From the NCBI GenBank assembly GCA_050698355.1, contig JBOHBN010000055.1, positions 1 to 16,387 of the forward strand: a stretch of DNA of 16,387 nt. The letters run 5' to 3'. Positions within the stretch are counted from its first letter, which is position 1. Each line of letters starts with the position of its first letter. A model generated the notes under the pieces. The model did not search any database. It was not told where the DNA came from and saw nothing but the letters and a program-made list of their open reading frames with translations. The position numbers were made by a program, and so were the translations under genes. The stretch comes from JBOHBN01 sp050698355. GTDB taxonomy: Bacteria; Actinomycetota; Actinomycetes; Streptosporangiales; WHST01. This document shows, piece by piece, positions 1-8,311 of this stretch.

Positions 1-788
1 GGTTGGCGCTCGTACGCACGCTGCGCGAGCTCGGCGTCGACCTGGCGACCGTCCAGCGGGTGCTGGCACGGGAGGTCAGCGTCACCGAGGTGGCGGAGGC
101 GCACGCCGACGCGCTCGACGTGCACATCGCGACCTTGCGGCTGCACCGCGCCGTGCTCCGTACCGTCGCCCGCCGCGGGGCCACACCGAAGGAGTTGGAG
201 CTGATGAACAAGGTGGCACAGATGACCGCAGAGGAGCGCCGCCGTCTCGTCCACGACTTCCTGGACGAGACGTTCGGCACCGTCGACGACCCGAGCGGCG
301 TCGAGCAGCGGATGCGGCAGGCGATGCCGGATCTGCCGGACGAGCCGGGCACCGAGCAGGTCGAGGCGTGGGTCGAGCTCGCCGAGCTGGTGCAGGACCC
401 CGGCTTTCGGGCCCGTACGCGCGAGATGGCCGAGAAGGGCGCCGAGATGCATGCCCGTGGCGACGCTCCGTCCGAGGAGGAGTCGTGGCAAGCGTCCCGA
501 ACGGTCATGGATAAGGCCGGTGCCGCGCTGGCCGACGGTGTCGAGCCGGCGTCCGAAGGGGCCCGGCCGGTGATCGACGAGCTCACGGCAGGCATGGCGG
601 GGGCCCGGGACGACCCGTCGTCACCGGCCTTTCGCCGGGAGCTGGCCGATCGGTTGGAGACGTTCTCCGACCGGCGGGTCGAGCGGTACTGGCAGCTGAT
701 CGGCACGATCAACGGCTGGGGTTGCACGATCCCGAGTGCGGCCGCGGAGTACGAGTGGTTCGTCGCCGGCCTGCGCGCGTCCGCGTAA
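1..788 (+). CDS. MerR-family transcriptional regulator, 5' end outside window
   Basis: This is the C-terminal part of a MerR-type DNA-binding regulator; the reading frame is open from the left edge, so the start and the first part of the winged helix are missing. The first residues (LRELGVDLATVQRVLA) match the end of the MerR HTH domain, where the second half of the fold recognises the promoter spacer. A helical dimerisation segment rich in His, Arg and Leu follows (LHRAVLRTVARRG), then a roughly 200-residue, mostly helical effector domain ending in a Trp/Tyr-rich stretch (RYWQLIGTINGW). Such long C-terminal domains are common in actinobacterial MerR proteins that sense small organic ligands, but no ligand can be inferred. 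There is no Cys-based metal site in the visible part. It ends in TAA 7 bp before a strong hairpin and converges on the MMPL gene. Confidence 0.85.
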   Translation, partial: LALVRTLRELGVDLATVQRVLAREVSVTEVAEAHADALDVHIATLRLHRAVLRTVARRGATPKELELMNKVAQMTAEERRRLVHDFLDETFGTVDDPSGVEQRMRQAMPDLPDEPGTEQVEAWVELAELVQDPGFRARTREMAEKGAEMHARGDAPSEEESWQASRTVMDKAGAALADGVEPASEGARPVIDELTAGMAGARDDPSSPAFRRELADRLETFSDRRVERYWQLIGTINGWGCTIPSAAAEYEWFVAGLRASA

Positions 789-795
789 CGCGAAG

Positions 796-839
796 TTGTC
801 AGTGCCTGGTTGGGCCATAGCTCAACCAGGCACTGACAA
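796..839. terminator. Strong hairpin between convergent MerR and MMPL genes
   Basis: A perfect 17-bp inverted repeat has arms at 796-812 (TTGTCAGTGCCTGGTTG) and 823-839, extended by one G.U and one G-C pair to leave a six-base loop near 815-820. It lies 7 bp after the MerR stop and 12 bp from the MMPL stop, so it can serve both convergent genes. It has no clear U tract, which is usual for actinobacterial terminators. Its arm core GTCAGTGCCT recurs in the hairpin at 7009-7052. Confidence 0.85.
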
Positions 840-851
840 AGCGGCGACCGG

Positions 852-3038
852 CTACGTACGGGTGAGCTCGCGCGGGGACGGTGCGTAGTCGGACGCGTCG
901 GACTCACGGATGCCGTAGCGCGCGTACAGCCGGCGCAGCGGGCGGGGTGCCCACCAGTTCGCCCGGCCGAGCAGCCGCATGGTGGCGGGTACGAGCAGGA
1001 TCCGTACCAAGGTCGCATCCACGACGACCGCGACGACCATGCCCACCCCGATCAGCTTGATGAAGGTGATCTCGGAGGTCGAGAACGCCGCGATCACCAC
1101 GACGAGCAGCAGCGCGGCGCTCGTGATGATCCGCCCGGTCTGCTGCAGACCGCTCGCGACGGCCTTCGTGTTGTCGCCGGTGAGGTCGTACTGCTCGCGG
1201 ATGCGCGACAGCAGGAACACCTCGTAGTCCATCGAGAGCCCGAAGACCACGGCGAGCACGAGTATGGGCTGGGTCGCTTCGATATCGCCGGTCGGGGTGA
1301 ACTGGAGCAGCCCGGACAGGTTGCCGTCCTGGAAGATCCACACCAGCGCGCCGAACGTCGCTCCCAGCGACAGCACGTTCATCAGCACCGCCTTCACCGG
1401 CAGCACCACCGAGCCGAACGCGAGGAACAGGAGCACGAAGCTCGCGCCGACGACGAGCAGTGCCGCCCACGGCAACGTGTCGGCGATGCCGTCCAGCAGG
1501 TCGACGAGGTCCGCGCTCTGCCCCCCGACAAGGACGTGCCCGCCGGGCGGGGGCGCGGCGTCACGGACCCGCTCGACCACGTCCCGCGCCGCCTGCGAGG
1601 TCGGCTCGCCGTCGTAGGCGACGCTCACCCGTGCCAGGTCGCCTTCCGCGCCGGTCACCCGCGCACCCGTGACGCCGCGCAGCCCGTCGAGCCTGTCGAC
1701 ATACGCCGCGAGATGCCGCTGCTGGGCGGGCTCGGTGGCCGGGTCGGGGAGCCGTACCGCCGCCTGGACGGGCGCGGTCTGCTGGGCGGGGAAGTCCTGG
1801 TCGATGGTCTCGGCGACCACGCGGCTCGTGGCACCCTCCGGCAGTGCCCGCTCGTCGACCCCGCCCCAGGAGATGTGCAGGAACGGCGTACCCAACGCGA
1901 GCAGCAACGCGACCACGGGCACCGCGAACGCGACCGGCCGGCGCATCACGCTGTGCGCCAACCGCGCCCACCCGCCGGCCGCGTGCGCCGGTCTCCTCGG
2001 GACCAGCCGGGCGAGCAGGGGGCGCACAGACAGGGCGTCGACCTTGCGCCCGAGCACTGCCAGCAGGGCCGGCAGGACGACGAGCGCCGATCCCGCGGCG
2101 ATCACCACCGCGGCGACCCCGCCGTAGCCCATCGACCGCAGAAACATCTGCGGGAAGAAGGTGAGCCCGACGAGCGCGACGGCGACCGTGATGCCCGAGA
2201 CCGCGACGGTGCGGCCGGCCGTACGCATGGTCGCCGCGAGCGCCGACGGCACGTCCTGGCCCTTGGCCAGCTCCTCGCGGAACCGGCTCACCACGAACAG
2301 CCCGTAGTCGATCGCGAGGCCGAGGCCGAGCAGCGTCACCACGTTCAGCGCGTACACCGAGAGGTCCGTGCCGAATGAGATCACCCGCAGCGCGGTGAAA
2401 GCCCCGAGTATCGCCAGGCCGCCGATTGCGAGCGGCATGGCCGCGGCGACCAGCCCGCCGAAGACGATGACGAGAAGCACGAACACGATCGGAAAGGAGA
2501 GCATCTCCGCGCGTTCGAGGTCCTCGCTCACCTGGTCGGAGATCTGCGCGTTCACCGCGACGGGGCCGCCGACCTTCTCCGTGAGGCCCGGCGCGTCGAG
2601 GTCCGGGCGCAGCTTCGCCAGCTGGTCGAGCTGGTGCGCGTCGTCGTCGCTGGTCAGCCGCAGTGCGACGTACGTGGCGTGCCTGTCGTTCGAGACGAAC
2701 GATCCGGACTTGGTCGTCCAGTACGTGCTCGCGGATTCCACCAGGTCTGACGGCAGCGCCCGTACGGTGTCACGCACCGACTCGTGGAATGCCCGGTCGT
2801 GCACGGTGTGTGCCGAGCTGCGGTACAGCACGATGACGTCGGCACCACCCCCACCGAGCTCGTCGTCCAGCATCTGTTCGGCGTGCGCGCTCTGGCTCCC
2901 CGGGTCCTCGAAGCCGCCCGGTTGGAGATCGCTCACCACCCGGCTCCCCCACAGCGCGCCACCCGCGACGAAGAGGATCGCGAGTACGAGGATCGGCCAG
3001 CGCAGCCGGTGGGTAAGGCGGCCGAGCGTCTCGAACAC
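852..3038 (-). CDS. MMPL-family (RND superfamily) transporter
   Basis: A 728-residue integral membrane exporter of the MMPL family, probably powered by proton motive force. The protein is a duplicated unit: an N-terminal helix, a large extracytoplasmic loop, five clustered helices, then the same layout again. The paired signature GLAIDYGLFVVSRFREE (about residue 240) and GLSMDYEVFLLSRIREQ (about residue 600) carries the intramembrane Asp-Tyr of MMPL proteins. I place the start at the GTG at 3038 because GGAGG lies 5 bp upstream; the frame stays open to an ATG at 3113, but that would run through the promoter region. Its substrate is unknown; family members move lipids, siderophores, antibiotics or dyes. 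It is divergent from a TetR gene, implying ligand-induced derepression. It ends in TAG next to the hairpin at 796-839. Confidence 0.9.
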   Translation of the reverse strand: MFETLGRLTHRLRWPILVLAILFVAGGALWGSRVVSDLQPGGFEDPGSQSAHAEQMLDDELGGGGADVIVLYRSSAHTVHDRAFHESVRDTVRALPSDLVESASTYWTTKSGSFVSNDRHATYVALRLTSDDDAHQLDQLAKLRPDLDAPGLTEKVGGPVAVNAQISDQVSEDLERAEMLSFPIVFVLLVIVFGGLVAAAMPLAIGGLAILGAFTALRVISFGTDLSVYALNVVTLLGLGLAIDYGLFVVSRFREELAKGQDVPSALAATMRTAGRTVAVSGITVAVALVGLTFFPQMFLRSMGYGGVAAVVIAAGSALVVLPALLAVLGRKVDALSVRPLLARLVPRRPAHAAGGWARLAHSVMRRPVAFAVPVVALLLALGTPFLHISWGGVDERALPEGATSRVVAETIDQDFPAQQTAPVQAAVRLPDPATEPAQQRHLAAYVDRLDGLRGVTGARVTGAEGDLARVSVAYDGEPTSQAARDVVERVRDAAPPPGGHVLVGGQSADLVDLLDGIADTLPWAALLVVGASFVLLFLAFGSVVLPVKAVLMNVLSLGATFGALVWIFQDGNLSGLLQFTPTGDIEATQPILVLAVVFGLSMDYEVFLLSRIREQYDLTGDNTKAVASGLQQTGRIITSAALLLVVVIAAFSTSEITFIKLIGVGMVVAVVVDATLVRILLVPATMRLLGRANWWAPRPLRRLYARYGIRESDASDYAPSPRELTRT

Positions 3039-3075
3039 GAGGACCTCCGACGTTCCCGGGAGATCGGGTAGGATG

Positions 3076-3106
3076 GTGAACAGTGTTAACGACTTACACC
3101 GTTCAC
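3076..3106. promoter_or_regulatory. Probable TetR operator between MMPL and TetR genes
   Basis: An 11-bp inverted repeat with one mismatch has arms GTGAACAGTGT (3076-3086) and ACACCGTTCAC (3096-3106) and a 9-bp spacer. It is centred in the 106-bp interval between the two divergent starts. The palindrome GTTAAC occurs twice nearby (3085-3090 and 3119-3124). The size and placement suit binding by a TetR dimer or pair of dimers that represses both genes. Assignment to the adjacent regulator is inference from position. Confidence 0.65.
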
Positions 3107-3144
3107 TTTGCATACGGCGTTAACTCGTGTCAAGGGAGAATCCG

Positions 3145-3843
3145 GTGGGGGCACAGCTCACCCGGCGGGAGACGAGCCGGCAGACCACACGGCGCGACAT
3201 CCTCGACGCCGCTCGTCGGCTGCTCGCCGCGGGCGGCCCGCCCGCGGTGTCGCTGCGTGCGGTCGCTGGCGAGATCGGCATGACCGCGCCCGGCCTCTAC
3301 CGCTACTTCCCGACCCACGAGGAGCTGCTGCTCGCCCTCACCGACATGGTGATGGGCGAGATGGACGACGTGCTCGAGTACGCGCGTGACGGGGACGGGC
3401 CCGCCGAGCCGGACGCCCGGATGGCCGCTGTGGCACGCACCTTCCGGCACTGGTGCGTCGGCCACCCGCACGAGTTCCAGCTCATGTTCGGGCTCACCGT
3501 CGTCCCAGAAGGCGTGCCGGCTGACCACTGCAACACCCCGAACTGCGTGCGGTTCGGCGGCATCTTCTTCGGGCTGTTCGTCGCCCTCTTCCGACGCGAC
3601 CGGTTTCCCGTTCTCGACGAGTCGGCACTCGACCCGGACCTCGCCCGGCAGCTGCGCGCCTGGACGCACAGCGCCGGACAGGACGCGCCGCTCGGGCTGG
3701 TCAAGGTCTTTCTCGACGGCTGGGTCCGGCTGTACGGGCTGGTCGCGCTGGAGCTCTACGGGCACATGCGGTTCGCGCTGGACAACGTCGAGGCGCTGTT
3801 CGAGACGCAGATGGCCGAGTTCCTCGGCACGCTCCGGCCCTAG
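3145..3843 (+). CDS. TetR/AcrR-family transcriptional regulator
   Basis: A 232-residue one-domain-plus-ligand-pocket repressor. The N-terminal region has the TetR HTH pattern: RDILDAARRLLAAGG, then a recognition segment around VAGEIGMTAPGLYRYFPTHEELL (about residues 33-56) with the family's Tyr-Phe pair. The C-terminal helical domain (HWCVGHPHEFQLMFG onward) resembles the TetR C-terminal family that carries a Trp-His-Gly-like motif. I choose the GTG at 3145, since AGGGAG at 3133-3138 sits 6 bp upstream; an in-frame GTG at 3127 would precede that site and is less likely. It is divergent from the MMPL exporter, so the natural reading is a local repressor that releases when an exported compound or precursor binds. 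The ligand is unknown. Confidence 0.9.
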   Translation: MGAQLTRRETSRQTTRRDILDAARRLLAAGGPPAVSLRAVAGEIGMTAPGLYRYFPTHEELLLALTDMVMGEMDDVLEYARDGDGPAEPDARMAAVARTFRHWCVGHPHEFQLMFGLTVVPEGVPADHCNTPNCVRFGGIFFGLFVALFRRDRFPVLDESALDPDLARQLRAWTHSAGQDAPLGLVKVFLDGWVRLYGLVALELYGHMRFALDNVEALFETQMAEFLGTLRP

Positions 3844-3922
3844 TCCCCCGCTGCGGCTCCCGCCCGCGGTTACCTTGCGTTGAACCTGTCGCCGGGGTAC
3901 TGCCCTGCCGCCCCGGTGAAAC

Positions 3923-3928
3923 TACGCT
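3923..3928 (+). promoter_or_regulatory. Possible -10 element, leaderless start
   Basis: TACGCT fits the TANNNT actinobacterial -10 pattern and ends 6 bp before the ATG at 3935. No Shine-Dalgarno sequence is visible there. Together these would suit a leaderless transcript. No good -35 is seen, so this is tentative. Confidence 0.3.
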
Positions 3929-3934
3929 CCCGTC

Positions 3935-5551
3935 ATGCTGCCGCCGTTGCCTCGCCGGATGCTCACCAGCGTCGCGGCCATCGCTGCCCTGTCCGCCACC
4001 GCGCTCTTCGCGCCGCCGGTCTCCGCCTCTCCCCACGGAGACGGCTCGCTGCCGCTCGGGTCTCCCGGCCTGACCGAGACGCGGACGACGAAGACGCTGC
4101 AGCCAGGCGTTACGTTGACCAAGATCGTGCGCGGCGAGCCGGATCCGTCTGACTTCTGGACCATCGAGGTAGCGATACCGGCGAACGGCTCCCCCGACCC
4201 GGACGCACCCACGACGGCGCTGTCATCGCGGTCCGAGGCCGAGCAAACCGCCGATCACCTGCGCGACGACGGCTTGGACGTGCGGGTCGAGAAGGTGACA
4301 ACACCCGCGACCGCCGACTACGCGCCAGGGACCCTGGGATGGCGAGTCCGGGTCGGCCAGTACAGCAGCAAGGACGAAGCGAGCGGCGACCTGGCCACCG
4401 TGCACGACGCCGGGTTCAGCGGCTCGGCGGTCTTCACCGGTTGGGACGGCGCCGCCGACCGCGGCCCGTGGCACATCGACGTCCTCACCATCGATCCGAA
4501 GCTGTTCCGCGGCCGCCTGGTCGCGTCGTACGGGCCGGACATCGAACGGCGTGAGCGGACCAGCGAGCTGAGCGCGGCGCTGTCGGCGACAGCAGGCGTC
4601 AACGCCGGCTTCTTCGTCCTCGACCCCGCTGCCGGTGCGCCCGGCGACCCCGCTGGCCTCGGCGTCTACGGCGGGCGGCTGTTGAGCGAGGCGACGAACG
4701 GCCGGCCCACCTTTACCGTGCACGCGGATGCCCGGCACGGGAGCGTGACCAGGTACGCCTGGCACGGCTCGGTGCACGGGAAGCACGGCAGCCGGCTGTC
4801 GCTCGACGGCGTCGACCGCAAGCCCGGCCTGATCCGTAACTGCGGGGGAACGCCCGACGACCAGCCCACCGCTCGGCCGTTGCACGACGTCACCTGCACA
4901 GACCCGGACGAAGCCATACGCTTCACACCCCAGTACGGCACCTCCACGCCGGCGGGGCCGGGTGTCGAGGCGGTATTCGACGAGCACGGCCGGGTGGTCG
5001 CAATGCGCTCGCCGCGCGGCGGCGCGCTGCCGGCCGGCGGCGGTTCGGTCCAGGCGACCGGCTCGGATGCCGCCGAGCTCAGGGCCATCGCGCATGTGGG
5101 TGCCCGGCTCCGGTTCACCGACCGGCTGACCGACGCCAGCGGCAAAACGGTCCACCCCCGGCGGTCGACCTACGTCGTCAACGGGGCACCGGTGCTCGTC
5201 CGCGACGGGCGGCTGCACGTCACCCCGCGACGCGATGGCATCGTCCACCCGGGTGACCCGAGCTTCTACTACAGCTGGGCGCACAAGCGCAACCCACGTA
5301 CCATCACGGGAATCGATGCTCACGGCCGCGTCGTCCTGGTCACGGCTGACGGGCGCAGCACCGCGAGCCTCGGCTTGAGCATCACCGAGTCAGGGCAGGT
5401 CGCCAAGGCACTGGGGCTGCGGGAAGCGATAAACCTCGACGGCGGCGGTTCCACAACGATGGTTGTCGACGGGCGGGTCATCAACGATCCCTCGGACGCG
5501 ACCGGCGAACGGCCGATCGGCGACGCACTACTCGTCCTCCCGCACCGCTGA
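3935..5551 (+). CDS. Secreted phosphodiester glycosidase-family protein with SPOR domain
   Basis: A 538-residue predicted exported protein. Residues 1-31 form a Sec signal peptide: Arg-rich start, hydrophobic core (SVAAIAALSATALFA) and a PVSA-S cleavage site. Residues about 95-170 look like a SPOR-type peptidoglycan-binding repeat (RSEAEQTADHLRDDGLDV, then WRVRVGQYSSKDEA). Residues about 215-536 match the phosphodiester glycosidase (NAGPA/DUF2233) domain: AGVNAGFFVLD near 220 and INLDGGGSTTMVVDGRVIN near 499-517, followed by GERPIGDALLVL. The family hydrolyses sugar phosphodiesters, as in the lysosomal mannose-6-phosphate uncovering enzyme. In bacteria the substrate is usually unknown; cell-wall glycopolymers are plausible given the SPOR domain. 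It is monocistronic by spacing. The start lacks a ribosome site and may be leaderless. A second in-frame ATG at 3959 would shorten the signal peptide. Confidence 0.88.
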   Translation: MLPPLPRRMLTSVAAIAALSATALFAPPVSASPHGDGSLPLGSPGLTETRTTKTLQPGVTLTKIVRGEPDPSDFWTIEVAIPANGSPDPDAPTTALSSRSEAEQTADHLRDDGLDVRVEKVTTPATADYAPGTLGWRVRVGQYSSKDEASGDLATVHDAGFSGSAVFTGWDGAADRGPWHIDVLTIDPKLFRGRLVASYGPDIERRERTSELSAALSATAGVNAGFFVLDPAAGAPGDPAGLGVYGGRLLSEATNGRPTFTVHADARHGSVTRYAWHGSVHGKHGSRLSLDGVDRKPGLIRNCGGTPDDQPTARPLHDVTCTDPDEAIRFTPQYGTSTPAGPGVEAVFDEHGRVVAMRSPRGGALPAGGGSVQATGSDAAELRAIAHVGARLRFTDRLTDASGKTVHPRRSTYVVNGAPVLVRDGRLHVTPRRDGIVHPGDPSFYYSWAHKRNPRTITGIDAHGRVVLVTADGRSTASLGLSITESGQVAKALGLREAINLDGGGSTTMVVDGRVINDPSDATGERPIGDALLVLPHR

Positions 5552-5572
5552 CCTTCTCGTACAGCAGGGCAC

Positions 5573-5620
5573 GAGGTTCTGATAACAGCAGCGTGAGGTT
5601 CTGGCAACGCGGTAACCTCG
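5573..5620. repeat. Repeated GAGGTT elements upstream of the cysteine peptidase gene
   Basis: GAGGTTCTGATAAC (5573-5586) is followed 22 bp later by GAGGTTCTGGCAAC (5595-5608), and the inverted core AACCTC occurs at 5614-5619. Two direct copies and one inverted copy in 48 bp just ahead of a probable promoter (TACCCT at 5630-5635) suggest a regulator-binding cluster. No regulator is identified. Confidence 0.4.
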
Positions 5621-5658
5621 GTCTAGACCTACCCTGTCGCTCGACCGAGGAGCCCGCC

Positions 5659-6990
5659 TTGACTGATGCCGCTCTCAACCCCGGTGATCTGGAACTGTTC
5701 GAGAAGAACTTCGCCACGAACCCCGCGTACCGGGTGATGCAGAACGCGGTCACCCAGGTGAGCGTCGACGACGTGGCACTCGACCGCGACGTCGTGACGT
5801 CCATCGATCCGACCGTGTCCCACTTGCTGGACGACTGGACGGCGACGAGCCAGAAGAAGAGCGGCCGGTGCTGGCTGTTCGCAGGGCTCAACCTGCTGCG
5901 CGCCGGTGCCCGCGACAAGCTCGCCATGAAGGACTTCGAGTTCTCCCAGAACTACATCATGTACTGGGACAAGCTGGAGCGCGCCAACTACTTCCTCGAG
6001 GCGGTCATCGAGACCAGCGACCGCTCCGTCGACGACAGGACCGTCGCAGCCCTGCTCGACACCGTCGCGGGCGACGGCGGTCAGTGGAACATGTTCGTGG
6101 CCCTCGTACGCAAGCACGGGCTGGTCCCCAAGAGCGTCATGCCGGAGACGGAGAGCTCGTCGGCGACCAGCAAGATGAACGGCATCCTGCAGCTCGTCCT
6201 GCGCCAGGGCGCGAGGCAGGTGCGCGAGCTGCATGCCGGCGGCGTCGACGCGCAGCGCGAGCGCAAGCAACAGGTGCTCGAAACCGTGCACCGCATCCTG
6301 CGCATCCACCTCGGCAACCCGCCGGAGAAGTTCCTCTGGCAGTGGAAGGACACTGAGCGCGGCTTCCACCGCGGCGGCTGGTTCACCCCGCAGGAGTTCG
6401 CCGCTGAGTACGTCACCGTACCCCTGGACGAGTACGTGTGCCTGGTCAACGACCCGCGCCCGACCAGCCCGTTCGGTCACACCTTCACCGTCGACTACCT
6501 GGGCAACGTCGTCGGCGGCGAGCAGGTGCGCTACCTAAACGCCGAGATCGGCGTGCTCAAGAAGCTCGCGATGGATTCGGTTGTCGGCGGCGAGCCGGTG
6601 TGGTTCGGCTGTGACGTGGGCCCGCAGATGCGGCGCGATCTCGGTATCTGGGACGCCGGGCTGTTCGACTACGGCGCGGTGTACGACACCGAGTTCACGC
6701 TGTCGAAGTCGGACCGGCTGGTGTACCACGAGTCGGCGATGACCCACGCCATGCTCTTCACCGGCGTCGACGTCGTCGACGGCGCGCCGCGCAAGTGGCG
6801 GGTGGAGAACAGCTGGGGCGAGGAGAACGGTGACAAGGGCTTCTTCACGATGAACGACTCGTGGTTCGATGAGTACGTGTTCGAGGTCGCCGTACGCGCG
6901 TCCGCCCTGCCCGACGAGCTGCGCGCCGCCCTCGACACCGAGCCCATCACGCTCCCAGCGTGGGACCCGATGGGTTCGCTCGCCCGCTGA
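5659..6990 (+). CDS. pepC: C1 family cysteine peptidase, bleomycin hydrolase / aminopeptidase C type
   Basis: A 443-residue cytoplasmic papain-fold aminopeptidase that in this family forms a hexameric barrel and trims peptides from the N-terminus. The catalytic triad is complete: Cys71 in KKSGRCWLFAG, His363 in SAMTHAMLFTG and Asn384 in WRVENSWG, with the oxyanion Gln in TSQKKSG. The C-terminus (WDPMGSLAR) carries the family's tail that reaches into the active site and sets aminopeptidase specificity. Length is normal for the family. I choose TTG at 5659 because GAGGAG lies 6 bp upstream; an ATG at 5593 lies in frame but upstream of that site and of the family's conserved N-terminus. It appears to be a single-gene unit ending 18 bp before a hairpin. 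Homologues can inactivate bleomycin, but housekeeping peptide turnover is the default role. Confidence 0.92.
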   Translation: MTDAALNPGDLELFEKNFATNPAYRVMQNAVTQVSVDDVALDRDVVTSIDPTVSHLLDDWTATSQKKSGRCWLFAGLNLLRAGARDKLAMKDFEFSQNYIMYWDKLERANYFLEAVIETSDRSVDDRTVAALLDTVAGDGGQWNMFVALVRKHGLVPKSVMPETESSSATSKMNGILQLVLRQGARQVRELHAGGVDAQRERKQQVLETVHRILRIHLGNPPEKFLWQWKDTERGFHRGGWFTPQEFAAEYVTVPLDEYVCLVNDPRPTSPFGHTFTVDYLGNVVGGEQVRYLNAEIGVLKKLAMDSVVGGEPVWFGCDVGPQMRRDLGIWDAGLFDYGAVYDTEFTLSKSDRLVYHESAMTHAMLFTGVDVVDGAPRKWRVENSWGEENGDKGFFTMNDSWFDEYVFEVAVRASALPDELRAALDTEPITLPAWDPMGSLAR

Positions 6991-7008
6991 CAAGCGGCAA
7001 GCTGGAAT

Positions 7009-7052
7009 GTGTCAGTGCCTCAGCCTGCTATAGCGAGTTGAGGTACTGACAC
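7009..7052 (+). terminator. Hairpin after the peptidase gene, related to the one at 796-839
   Basis: Arms 7009-7024 (GTGTCAGTGCCTCAGC) and 7037-7052 pair over 16 bp with two G.U pairs. An inner GC/GC pair closes a TATA loop after one mismatch. Both wobbles are G.U in plus-strand RNA and would be A.C in minus-strand RNA, so the element is built for plus-strand transcripts. It follows the peptidase stop by 18 bp and lies 20 bp before the MFS start. The core GTCAGTGCCT is shared with the first hairpin. Confidence 0.8.
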
Positions 7053-7072
7053 GGAGACCGACCCGGAGACCC

Positions 7073-8311
7073 GTGACGCCCGCTCCGCCCGCAACACCGC
7101 ACCTGCTCGACTCCCGTACGCGCCGGCTCCGGGTCATCGTCATACTCGGCTCCCTTGCGGCGCTCGCGCCGCTGTCCATCGACGCATACCTCCCGGGCCT
7201 GCCGGAACTCACCAGGGATCTCGGCACCACAAGCACGGCCGCGCAGTTCTCGCTGACCGGGTTCGTCGTGGGCATCTCGCTCGGCCAGCTGGCCATCGGG
7301 CCGTGGAGCGACGCGGTCGGTCGCCGCAAACCGCTGATCGTCGGCATGGGGCTGTACGGGCTGACGTCGGCCCTCTGCATCTTCGTGCCGAGCATCGCCG
7401 CTCTCGACGTGTTGCGGTTCGCGCAGGGCATGTCCGGTGCGGCCGGCATCGTGCTCGCCCGCGCCGTCGTACGCGACCTGTACTCCGGCCCGGCGGCCGC
7501 GCGGTTCTTCGCCTCGCTGATGCTCGTCAACGGGCTGGCGCCGATCCTGGCACCCGTGCTGGGCGCGCAGATGCTCCGCTTCACGTCCTGGCGCGGGGTG
7601 TTCGTCGCGCTCGCCGTGATCGGGGTCGCGTTGACGGTGGCGGTCGCGACGGGACTGCCCGAGTCGCACCCGGCCGAGCGCAGGTACGGCGGCGGCCTGC
7701 GACGTACCTGGTCGGACTTCGGCGTGCTCGTACGCGACCGCGCGTTCGTCGGGTACGCGCTCGTGACCGGGTTCGCGTTCGCGGCGATGTTCGCGTACAT
7801 CTCCGGATCGTCGTTCGTGCTGCAGAACGTCTACGGCCTCACACCGCAGCTGTTCAGCGTGGTGTTCGCGATGAACGCGGTGGGAATCGTCGGATGCGCG
7901 CAGGTGAGCGGGCGCCTGGTGTACCGGCTCGGCGCCGGCCGGCTGCTCGTGACCGGGATCTGCACCTCGCTCCTCGGCGGGCTCGCCCTGACCGGGGTCG
8001 TGCTCGGCGGGATCGGCCTGGCCGGCGTGCTGCCCGCCATCTTCCTGGTCGTGGCGAGCATCGGGCTCGTCGCGCCGAACACCCAGGCGCTCGCCCTGCA
8101 CGAGCACGGCCGGCGGGCCGGCGCCGCGTCGGCGCTGCTCGGTGTCGTGCAGTTCCTCGTCGGCGGGCTCATCGCGCCGCTCGCGGGCATCGGCGGCAAC
8201 AGCGTCGCGCTGCCGATGGCGGTGGTGATGGCGTCCTGCTCGGCCACCGCCGTGCTCGCCTGGCTGCTCCTCGTACGGCCCGGGCAGGCCGCAGCCGATC
8301 AGCGGGAGTAG
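7073..8311 (+). CDS. MFS transporter, Bcr/CflA drug-resistance type
   Basis: A 412-residue major facilitator with 12 predicted membrane helices. The N-terminal part shows the Bcr/CflA pattern: PLSIDAYLPGLPEL in helix 1, then the loop 2-3 motif A (GPWSDAVGRRKPLIVG), then the helix 4 motif RFAQGMSGAAGIVLARAVVRDLY. It probably exports drugs or metabolites by proton antiport across the cytoplasmic membrane; family members carry bicyclomycin, chloramphenicol or cysteine-related compounds, so the substrate is open. Start is GTG at 7073 with GGAG 4 bp upstream. The coding sequence overlaps the 3' end of the S4 gene by 13 bp tail to tail. No dedicated regulator gene is next to it. Confidence 0.9.
   Translation: MTPAPPATPHLLDSRTRRLRVIVILGSLAALAPLSIDAYLPGLPELTRDLGTTSTAAQFSLTGFVVGISLGQLAIGPWSDAVGRRKPLIVGMGLYGLTSALCIFVPSIAALDVLRFAQGMSGAAGIVLARAVVRDLYSGPAAARFFASLMLVNGLAPILAPVLGAQMLRFTSWRGVFVALAVIGVALTVAVATGLPESHPAERRYGGGLRRTWSDFGVLVRDRAFVGYALVTGFAFAAMFAYISGSSFVLQNVYGLTPQLFSVVFAMNAVGIVGCAQVSGRLVYRLGAGRLLVTGICTSLLGGLALTGVVLGGIGLAGVLPAIFLVVASIGLVAPNTQALALHEHGRRAGAASALLGVVQFLVGGLIAPLAGIGGNSVALPMAVVMASCSATAVLAWLLLVRPGQAAADQRE

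Noticed and set aside
4223..5323. Long open frame antisense to the phosphodiester glycosidase gene
   Set aside because: Its residues show no family motif, while the plus-strand gene has a signal peptide and conserved domains. Such shadow frames are common in high-GC DNA.
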